A DNA stretch of 64,000 bases from Azolla caroliniana (lineage: Eukaryota; Polypodiophyta): NCBI GenBank assembly GCA_043228905.1, contig JBHGNT010000017.1:7688001-7752000 (forward strand), given 5' to 3'. Position numbers and translations under genes: made by a program. Every line of letters starts with the position of its first letter. Position 1 is the stretch's first letter. The notes under the pieces were generated by a model. It worked only from the letters and a program-made list of their open reading frames with translations. It was not told the DNA's origin and made no database searches. This document shows, one piece after another, positions 55,701 to 64,000 of this stretch.

Positions 55701-58700
55701 TTGATTGTTCTCATGGGGAACAAGTTCTTTGTATCATTTGAATTGTTTGTTTATAAATCTTGGTGGATTGATATTTCAGTGTAGTTTCAGTCTTTTTGTT
55801 TCTTTTTCTTCCTCAATTGTGTGATTAGAGAACTATCTAATATATAGGTTCCAGCTCAAAGATCTGCTGGATTACGGATTGTGAGTCACATTTTGGAGAA
55901 AGCATTAATTGCATTTCAGTCAAATTCTTGTGAAAGAGGTATTGAAGTACTGGCATCAAGTGTTGATTGGCAAGCTGTTTGGGCATATGCTCTAGGTCCA
56001 GAGCCAGAATTGGTTTTGACATTAAGGTCACTATTCCTAAACATGAGGGCTTTTGGTTTGTCAATATCCTGAAGGTTTCTGATTTAATATTCTCTTTATG
56101 GCATGTTAAGTTTTTGAAATTTGAAGATGCAACTGAATTAAATTGTATGATAACAGATTAGCTTTGGATGATTCACATGCTACTGCTATTGTTACATGCG
56201 CTAGAGCACTTGAATATCTTCTATCCAGTCCTGTGAATGAGCAATATTTTTATCTGTGTGAAGTATTTTCTTTCATACACTATCTCTTGTGTTTATCAAT
56301 ATTCAACAGAATTTCATTTATTGTTGATTCTAATATCTGCACCTACTACTGGTTTTTGTGTAGTGCTTATGGCCAGGCAGTGATTATCTTTTTACTGCTC
56401 CTATATTTCAGAAGCCTTCATTCCAAGAGAGTGGGTTAATTGGAGACTGTTATTGGAAATATAACGTAAAGCCTTCTAACATGTTCAACTTTTCCAGCAA
56501 TGGTCAGTCTGAGAAAGAAGAAGATGATTCATCAGTGAACAAAGATGCTTCAATTGCAAACCAAGATGTCGCAGCTGGGCTTATTCGCATGGGAATCCTT
56601 CCGAGAATTCGTTACATCTTGGAGGTATTGTTTCTTTGGTAGTATAGATGAGACTTTTGTTGCCAGGACACTAATGTCCTTTAGTGTTGTTTTTATTGTA
56701 TATTGAGAAATCATGCAGGTCGATAGACTGCTTGCTGCAGAAGATTCCTTGTTTAGTATCTTAATAGCCTTGGCTAGACATTCACCTACTGCTGCAGATG
56801 CGGTAATGAAATGCCCAAGGCTGATGGATACTATTATGCAACTATTTGTCCAGGATGGTACTTTTACATGGCCAAGTCGAGCCAAAGCAATTAAACTATT
56901 GAAGGTCTTTGACTTATGGTTAATATGCAAATAGAAATATATAAATTCTATTAGTATCTGATTGTTTAACCTTACAGGTATTATGCATAGCCAACGAGTC
57001 AAATTGCATTCAGATATTCAATTCAGGTTTATTTCAAGCTGCTCAACTTGGACTTTCCCGTGAAGGATTAAATTTGGGTCCTGCAAAGAGTATTTACAAT
57101 GTTCATCAAGGTCCATGGATTGACCTTGTTGAAGCGCTAAACTTTTGGAGAGTATGCGTAAAATACTCTCTTGGTATCTTGTGCTTCTCTGACCTATATC
57201 CAGCTCTGTTGTATTGGATTTCTACTCCTAATGTGGTGCTCTCTGTGGAGGGAACTGTAGACATTGCACATGGTGCTCTCACTGTATCTTCATTTCAATT
57301 ATTAGAGGCACTTGCCAACACACTTCCAGTTCTTCATGTTGCCAGTGAATCAGAACTTACAGAAGAAGCTAATGTGGATAGTTGGGACACGTCTTCAGCT
57401 GAGCTGGATGTTTGGTCATGGAAATTTGCGATTCCAATAGTGGAAAATTCCTTAGATTGGCTTTCCAGTGAGCTCATTCAGGCTTGCATACAGAGTCTAC
57501 AGCAGCAGAATAGAGGAACTCCTATGCTTTTCAGAATGCTATCTTCCATTCTGCATTTTCTATCGACTGTGTGTGGAAGAATATTGGAAGATAGAAAATG
57601 CAAACCTGCATGGTTGCCAACTTTTGTTCCCAAGTTGGCATTGCAATTAGTTAAAAGCAATCTGCTGGACTTTAGTACAAATGTATCTTCAGAATTGAGC
57701 CGCAATACACTTGTAAAATGCTTTCTTTCTAGGAAGGAACAACTTTTGGGTGAGGAGCTTTTACATTTTACAGACTGTTTGCATGGTCTAGTGCGCTTGT
57801 TGAAAGTAGTAGATCATCTTTTTATATCAGTGAAGATGGACATGACAAATCCTGAGCCAGATTATACATCTGAAGCGGAATCACTGGAAATAGAAGGAAC
57901 TTTGAGAGGTGGTCTTGCTGTGTCAGCTAAAAGAGAGCTAATGCAGCTATTAAAATGTGTGGGTGATTGCTTGATAAAACAAACGGGCATGCTAAACATG
58001 CTCGATACTTCCAGACGAGGTGGTCCTGCACCTGGAATTGGAATTGGCTGGGGATGCCAAGGTGGAGGTTATTGGTCAATTTATGTGCTTACAGTTCAGC
58101 TGGACTCTGTTCTGCTACTTGAACTGATTGAATTATTCCCAGTCCAAGAGATTCCCAGTATGATATCTAAAGAATTGCCTCCTTTGAATGAAGATATTGA
58201 TATGTTTGCAATTGACAGTATTTGGAGAATAAAGGTGGGCCTAAGCGCAATTCTACTGGCAGGACCTCATCAAAGAGATCTTATTGAAAATATCTGCCAT
58301 TGTCTGATTTTCCATAACTCTGCATTAGATTTATTTCGCAGTAACACTAAAGCATTGATTGGAAAATGGCTTAGGAAACTTGAAGTGGACACTATGATAC
58401 AGATAGATAGTTACTTGAGCGACTTAAATTTGCATATAGAAGAGATGAGAGATATTCTATGTCAACATGTGCGAAATGTATGGTTTCAAAAGAAAAAGAA
58501 AGTCTCTGATAAGGATATAACAGCAGAAGCTAAAGTATCGAAGAAAACAAGTGTGTTACCCACTGTGCATGAAGGTAACGTGTCAACATCTGGGCGCAAG
58601 GATAGTCTTGCAGTAGAATGGGCAACGCAAAAACTGCCTTTACCTTCTTTTTGGTTTTTAAGCCCACTTCTGAGCAATGTCTGCATGCCGAAAGAGAGTG

Positions 58701-60401
58701 GAGATGGCATAAAGAACAGTAAATTTAAAGATGAAAATTTGAATGTAGTGACAGTTATAAGCCATGGCCTAGTACTTCTATTTGGACTCGAGACCTTGAG
58801 TGATGGGTCTCTGTGTGTGGGTTTGGATGTGTCCATTGCAAGAAAGATACACGCCTTATCAAATGTGTTTATTTTGTCAGATGATATTTTCCTAGAGAAA
58901 CCAGTGAGAAGCATGATTGGGGCTTTGCAAGAATTATATATGGATTTCCTTCCCTTTATCTCTGATCAGAATTTAGAAATGGAGGCGATTGATTATTTAA
59001 ATGTTGCAGAAAGAACACTTGCAAAGCATTCTACATTTAGTCTAGACTTCGAGACACTTGTTGACCAGAGGTATACCAGTTTTATAGGTCGGCTGACAAA
59101 CCAGTTTGCAGCTGTTTCATATGGAGATTTAGTTTTTGGTCGGCAAATTGCAATCTATCTGATAAGGAACGTACCTGATTCTCTTAGATTGAGGGTGTGG
59201 AAATCTTTAGAAACTGAGCATATGCTAGAGTTTTTACCCCCAATAGAACAGTGCGCTGGGAAAGCTACAGTTTACCTATATCCTTTTGAGGTAAGTGAAT
59301 AATCAATCCTCACAATATCAATGTTCTTATAGTAAATGTTGCATTGTCCTGGGCATTTGTTCCTTATTTGATTTTGAATACAGGAAAATCAAGAAATAAT
59401 AAAGTGTTATGCATCTGCGTGGTCCAAAGGCGCCCTTGATAGAGCCAAGATCCGGAATTCTGTTTCTTTCTCTCTTGCTCAGTTTCATGTTGCGTCTTTT
59501 ATCTTCAAAGCAGAGGACGACCAGAACCAACTTTTGAGGAAAACATTAGCGAAAGATCTTTTGGTTGCATTGGCAAGGAGGCCACATTTTCAGGTTTGTT
59601 GTTTCCTACACTCGAATTTCCTCTTTTTCAATGAAGGAGAACCATCTTTATTTGTAGCATTTTCCAATCCAATTTTTTTGATGGGGTGCGGCCATTGATT
59701 TTTGTTGCTTAAGAAGTGTGGTTTAACTTCAACCATGTTACATGTACTTGTGAGGTGATTTTAATTTATCCTTAGACACCAAAATGGAATGCTATGGATA
59801 TAAAATGCTTGATGGAAATACTTTTAGGAGGAACTTTTCAATATATTTTATCATGTTGAAGTGCATATTTTCTATTTCAACATCTCTACTCCCTGTTTGA
59901 TACCCACAGTGTTTGCGTTGCTCCCCACCCCACCCGATAGAACTTTGCTCACTTGGGTGGTCTTCAATGGGTTTGATATCATTGACCTGTGGTATATCAC
60001 ACTTAAGAATGCACATTCTCACCCAATGTTACGGGGAATCTCTGGTTATTGAAGGCTTCTCTGTAGTCAGATGTGAACACATCTTGATATTCGGTAGGTC
60101 TTGTAAACATAGTAATTTTTGCCTCAACTCAACTCTTTTAAGGAGTAGGACAATGCTAAGGTCAGATTTGTATCAATGTTTTTGTATGAGTGAATGTTGA
60201 TCAGCATGATTACTGTTCACTAAAAGATAGTGATTCTACTTGTGGTTGCAGGATTCCCTACAAGGTCTATTTAATTATGATGAACATCATGTCATCCCAG
60301 TGCATGCGGAAAAGAAAGATTTGCGATACAAGTTTTTGGAGGAAGTTTGCATGGACTCTCCAAATCTCTTAGCTCAGATTCGGCTGCTTAAAAGCTTGTA
60401 A
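49447..60401 (+). CDS. IYO: RPAP1/MINIYO RNA polymerase II-associated factor, ten exons
   Basis: IYO (the plant RPAP1) binds RNA polymerase II, helps its nuclear entry and elongation, and in Arabidopsis promotes the switch from meristem to differentiation. Exons: 49447-49653, 50148-51012, 54037-54152, 55848-56026, 56157-56262, 56364-56624, 56719-56904, 56978-59290, 59384-59593 and 60252-60401. Phases match at every joint with GT-AG borders, giving about 1530 aa (about 1465 in Arabidopsis). Visible landmarks: LGQIREKGFS and FPIARHRSEGP near the N-terminus; DFSKWKAG; the RPAP1 N-terminal motif MTAKQIIEAQQELTERFRPD at about residue 206; WTDRVEAIRSFKFGLDG (about 325); ERDFLRTEGDP and YTVKEAIALVRSM; VDWQAVWAYALGPEPELVL; QDVAAGLIRMGILPRIRYIL; RGGPAPGIGIGWGCQGGGYW (about 990). 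The C-terminal part is helical, HEAT-like. No frame lesion is present. The exon 3 acceptor (54037) after a 3-kb intron is the weakest border. Confidence 0.93.
49712..49744 (+). repeat. (AT)n microsatellite in IYO intron 1
   Basis: A perfect AT dinucleotide run inside the first intron. Confidence 0.9.
51013..54036 (+). other. long second intron of IYO
   Basis: About 3 kb, far longer than the other introns. It is T-rich with no exon-like segment that fits the protein. The minus-strand ORF at 52410-52736 inside it is listed separately. Near-duplicate phrases (GGTCACTGTGGGTC / GCTCACTGTGGGTCCACC with CTGGATTATTTC, about 51580-51690) suggest small internal duplications. Confidence 0.7.
52410..52736 (-). 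pseudogene. possible LINE-type or reverse-transcriptase zinc-binding fragment
   Basis: A 108-codon ORF whose start, MEERICQLCHQGVESEEHYV then CHYSVFYEIRGRYHRLF, has the C-x2-C...H-x3-C layout seen at the end of some non-LTR retrotransposon proteins (CxxC, EDEEHFLFxC). Only this piece is present and nothing on either side supports a LINE. It could be a chance ORF. Confidence 0.3.
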
Positions 60402-61745
60402 ACGGAATCTTGTAGAAATTTATATCGTATATTTTTGTTCAATATGACTGCAGATTCATTATACCTATTTGATGGCGTCATGTTCTCCGATGTTTCCTTA
60501 TATTGCAAAAGCTTTTTATACAACGGTGTCACATATGCTTCTAATATTTATCTATTCTTTTGGATGTGGAAGTCACATTTTTCTTCATGAATACGTTACC
60601 TTGCATCGATCTTAGCGTATTTTGGCTTCATTGCAACATTGTTTTATACCCAAGGTATCATATGATTGAAAATTCACCGTATAAACCGTCTTGTGAGATG
60701 AACTTAGAATTTAGATGTGTCCAATACTCCCATGATGGATTCGTTATGAGTTCCTAAAATGATGGGAAAGGGAAATGTCTACAAGTTTCACAAATGTTTT
60801 TACTTGTTCATGGGTGATTACGATATGTTCCCCAAAGGAAGGACATCAGTTATGATGGAAGGAAAAAAGAAGAAGAAAGAGTGGTTGTGTTGATTTGAGA
60901 CATTATTAATTGTATCCCTAGTTCTTATCGTTGGTGAATACGACTTTCCATTTCGTTGTTTATTGAAATAAACATTACATTCAAAATGGAGAGGATATTC
61001 TACTCATCTCCTTAATGGCATTTTTCTTAAGAGTCCTATATGTTGATTATCATTTTTTTATAATTTTAAGCTTCTATTATTTGTTAATAAAAGTGTTGGC
61101 TTTGCTGTATACATGTGTTTACATCTTCTCTCCCCATTCCAACATACACCTTCCATTTTCTATTGTGCAAAATCCCTCATTGAGTTTCTTACCATCATTT
61201 TCATGTAAAACATTCCTTCCAATAGCATTTTTGTGTAGCAATAGGCATAATCCGTGTGTTAGTTGAGGTTTATGAATGGTAGATGTTAACAAGATCAACC
61301 CATGCATTCCACTACTAATAAACAAGACCAAGCTCTAATCTTATTGAAAACCAAGCTAATGCCTCCAATGTAGTTCGTTAAATTGGATGATTATCAAAAC
61401 ATTCCATCCTCGTCAATGCTCAAAATATATGCAATTACCCTTCATTTTTTGTGAAGTGTGAATGTCATTTGATGTCTAGTTACAAATATATGTATGCACG
61501 CCTTATCTTTCAACACACATTGATGTCCATTTAAATTGTGCTTAACTAAGAAACACCTTTTAGTTCTTGTTAACCTTGTCAAAAGCATGCATTGCAAAGG
61601 AATGCCTTTTCTTTTGTTTGTTATCTCTTCATAATCACGGATTGCAAGGAACACGCAACCCTGTTGCTACTGGTTTAGAAGCACACATTATGAGGAACAC
61701 CAATTTTTTTGTCTATGTAACTTGAATTTTGATAGAAATTGACGC
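60402..61745. other. 3' flank of IYO, no gene seen
   Basis: AT-rich sequence. The first part must hold the IYO 3' UTR. No other protein-coding region, RNA gene or repeat was recognised before the copia LTR near 61750. Confidence 0.5.
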
Positions 61746-61749
61746 TTTC

Positions 61750-62371
61750 AAAAAAACCTTCAGCTCTCGGCCACAACCGAGGAAACACGAGTCAATGCAG
61801 CAGTAAATCGAAAAACACAGAGAGAGACTCGAATGCACAGGGTTTAGCGTGGAAAACCCTAGACGGGAAAAACCACGGGAGTGCAAGACTCCAACTATCA
61901 CTATACGCAGGGAATGTACAATGGCGAGCTGCAAGGCGACGACCTTGAGCTCGCTGTCCTCGCCACAGGCGGCGGTATTACACAGAGGCGTCGACCTCTT
62001 CCTTTCTCTCTCTCTCTCTCACTCTCTCTCTCGGTTGCTCTCACTTCGCTCCCGCTAAGTGGAAAACAGAAAAATGAGCAACAACAACAAAACTGTTTGC
62101 CCTAAGTCATATTTATACACATATGACTTTCGGGCTATTTACAAATATAGCCTAGAGGGCCCTTGGCAAACATATTCACAAATATGTCCCCGCATCCGGA
62201 TCTCTCTCCGGGTACATTCGTCATCCGGCTCCGTAGCCGGGGTCTTCATCATCCGGATCCGAAACCGGGTCTTCATCATCCGGTTCCGATACCGGGTACT
62301 CCTCATTCGGGTCTTCATTCCCGATTCCCGGACATCTGACCATCCCATCCGGAGGGACCGTAATCCCAACA
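61750..62371 (-). repeat. 3' LTR of element K
   Basis: Closer to the solo LTR at 47544-48203 than to the F LTRs. It shares the stretch around CTCATTTTTCTGTTTTCCA, has fewer CCGG repeat units, and has the same promoter palindromes (about 62108-62190). Confidence 0.8.
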
Positions 62372-62381
62372 AACTCCCCCT

Positions 62382-64000
62382 TCACTTTGGCATGGGATGT
62401 CTTTCCAGTCCGACCCTCTTCCGGCACGCTTCCAGCCTGTCGGGTGTGAGCACTTTGGTAAGCATATCTGACCCGTTCTCGTCCGTGTGGATCTTCGTCA
62501 GCACGAACTCCTGGTCTTCTATCCTTTCCCGGATCCAGTGATATCTTCGCTGGATGTGCTTCGTCCGGGAGTGATAGGCCGCATTCTTCGCAAGGTGGAT
62601 GGCACTCTGACTGTCGCAGTAGAGTCGGTACTCCTCCTGCCGGATACCGAGCTCTCTAATGAAGTCCTTCATCCATATTATTTCCTTGCCGGCTTCAACA
62701 GCCGCCATGTACTCCGCCTCCGTGGTTGACAACGCAACCGTCTTCTGCAGCCTCGATTGCCACGAAACAGCTCCCCCTGCATACGTCATCACATACCCTG
62801 ATGTGGACCGGCTGGTATCTGCATCAGCCGACATATCCGAATCGGTAAAGCCGTCGAGTTCGGGCTTACCGGAGCCGAATCGGAGGCACACGTTTGCCGT
62901 GCCCTTCAGGTACCGGAGTATCCACTTGGCCGCGTTCCAGTGCTCTTTGCCGGGATTGCTCATGTACCGGCTCACCACTCCGACTGCATATCCTATGTCC
63001 GGTCTTGTACACACCATTGCGTACATCAAGCTTCTGACGGCAGAGGCATATGGTACTTTCATCATGTCCTCCTTCTCAGCCTTTGTCTTGGGGCTTTGCT
63101 TGCTGGACAGCTTGCAGTTTGCCGGGAGGGTTGACCCGACCGGTCTTGCTTCCGACATGTTGAACCGGTGAAGCACCTTTGTCACGTACTTCTCCTGTGA
63201 CAGCCACAACTGCTTCTTCTTCCGGTCCCGGATGATGTGCATCCCTAGTATTTGCCTCGCCGGACCCAGGTCCTTCATTGAGAAGGTTCGGTGAAGCGCT
63301 TTCTTCAGCATCCGTATCTTGCCCTGGTCCCGTCCGACGATCAACATGTCGTCCACGTACAGGAGGAGTATTAGAAAGTCTCCTCCTTCGAACTTCTTCA
63401 CAAACACGCAGTGATCGGACTGCGTTTTGTGGTACCCTTCGTCGGTCATGAAAGAGTCGAACTTCCGGTACCATTGCCGGGGAGCCTGCTTCAGTCCGTA
63501 AAGGCTCTTCTTCAACCGGCATACCAGGTGCTCCTTCCCTTTCTTCTCGAATCCTTCTGGTTGCTGCATGTAGATCTCTTCTTCGAGGTCACCGTGAAGG
63601 AATGCCGTCTTCACGTCCATCTGTTCTACCTCGAGGTCCATGCTTGCCGCTATGCTCAGCACCGTCCGGATGGAGGTCATCTTCACTACCGGGGCAAATA
63701 TCTCGTCGAAGTCGACGCCCTTCTTCTGCTGGAACCCCTTCACCACGATCCTGGCTTTGTATCTCGGAGGGTTTCCGGCATCTCCCGATTTCAGCTTGAA
63801 CACCCACTTGTTTCGAAGTGCCCGCTTTCCTTTCGGCAACTCCACAAGTTCATATGTGTGGTTCTCATGCAGGGAATCCATCTCCTCCTGCATGGCACTT
63901 AACCACCTGCGGTTATGGGTGTCAAGCTTTGCTTCTTCAAAACTCTCCGGCTCCCCCTCGTCGGTTAGCAGCACGTGCTCTGGTTCCGGAAATCTCCGGG
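62382..64000 (-). CDS. copia Pol, reverse transcriptase and RNase H, partial
   Basis: Open from the window edge to the stop at 62382 without a break. The visible part begins in the linker (HVLLTDEGEPESFEEAK). It contains the reverse transcriptase KWVFKLKSGDAGNPPRYKAR with YVDDMLIVGRD, and RNase H with LSTTEAEYMA, CDSQSAIHLAKN and RRYHWIRERIE. Residue for residue it is almost the same as element F, with a few changes (for example SGDAGN for PGDAGN). The ATG at 63974 is not the true start, as the frame continues upstream beyond 64000. Confidence 0.92.
   Translation of the reverse strand, partial: RRFPEPEHVLLTDEGEPESFEEAKLDTHNRRWLSAMQEEMDSLHENHTYELVELPKGKRALRNKWVFKLKSGDAGNPPRYKARIVVKGFQQKKGVDFDEIFAPVVKMTSIRTVLSIAASMDLEVEQMDVKTAFLHGDLEEEIYMQQPEGFEKKGKEHLVCRLKKSLYGLKQAPRQWYRKFDSFMTDEGYHKTQSDHCVFVKKFEGGDFLILLLYVDDMLIVGRDQGKIRMLKKALHRTFSMKDLGPARQILGMHIIRDRKKKQLWLSQEKYVTKVLHRFNMSEARPVGSTLPANCKLSSKQSPKTKAEKEDMMKVPYASAVRSLMYAMVCTRPDIGYAVGVVSRYMSNPGKEHWNAAKWILRYLKGTANVCLRFGSGKPELDGFTDSDMSADADTSRSTSGYVMTYAGGAVSWQSRLQKTVALSTTEAEYMAAVEAGKEIIWMKDFIRELGIRQEEYRLYCDSQSAIHLAKNAAYHSRTKHIQRRYHWIRERIEDQEFVLTKIHTDENGSDMLTKVLTPDRLEACRKRVGLERHPMPK

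Larger units (their letters stand above)
61750..64000 (-). mobile_element. copia element K (F family), 3' part, runs off the window
   Basis: The LTR at about 61750-62371 (plus-strand end CCGTAATCCCAACA) is followed by the reversed polypurine tract (AACTCCCCCTTCAC) and the 3' half of pol on the minus strand. The LTR end at 61750 does not show the usual TGTT start (CTTTCAAAAAAACC instead), so it is damaged or truncated. The 5' LTR would lie beyond the right edge. Confidence 0.85.

Noticed and set aside
61015-61266. 83-codon ORF with hydrophobic start downstream of IYO
   Set aside because: Phe/Leu-rich translation of T-rich DNA. No family signal and no exon context.

Overview
This is nuclear DNA of a flowering plant. 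Two intact-looking intron-containing plant genes sit in a dense bed of LTR retrotransposons (mainly Ty1/copia, with several gag-only elements) and Mutator-like DNA transposons. Nothing prokaryotic or organellar is seen. The species cannot be named from the sequence.

Host genes. (1) 7058-9478 (+) is a nine-exon SnRK2-type protein kinase of 332 aa. It keeps every kinase motif but lacks the usual acidic C-terminal tail. (2) 49447-60401 (+) is a ten-exon gene of about 1530 aa for the RPAP1/MINIYO (IYO) RNA polymerase II-associated factor. For both genes the exons join in phase with GT-AG borders.

Layout. 1-1965: remnant of a gag-bearing LTR element (-). 1966-4269: truncated copia (+). 4270-7057: AT-rich intergenic DNA. 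7058-9478: SnRK2. 10290-16376: 5' end of an old copia (E) split by a complete, very young copia (F, 10344-15803, perfect 5-bp target duplication, 1358-aa polyprotein). 16377-20827: truncated copia D (-). 20935-21636: decayed gene for a beta-class DNA N4/N6-type methyltransferase. 22350-24490: copia fragments and a solo LTR with target duplication. 26226-27604: large inverted repeat (foldback). 28165-33725: copia pieces split by a 3.9-kb gag-only LTR element (I). 33726-41798: small gag-only element A whose left LTR is split by copia C (33880-39563). 41799-49214: two related Mutator-like elements in a row, one carrying a likely host-gene fragment, the other carrying a solo LTR. 49447-60401: IYO. 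61750-64000: 3' end of another copia of the F family, running off the window.

Two themes link the regions. Insertions are nested, so their relative order can be read. Old coding sequences (copia, Mutator-like and the methyltransferase) are broken almost only by TAG/TAA/TGA codons explicable as C-to-T changes of CAG/CAA/CGA. That is the pattern expected from long-term cytosine methylation of silenced repeats. The most unusual single item is the methyltransferase pseudogene.
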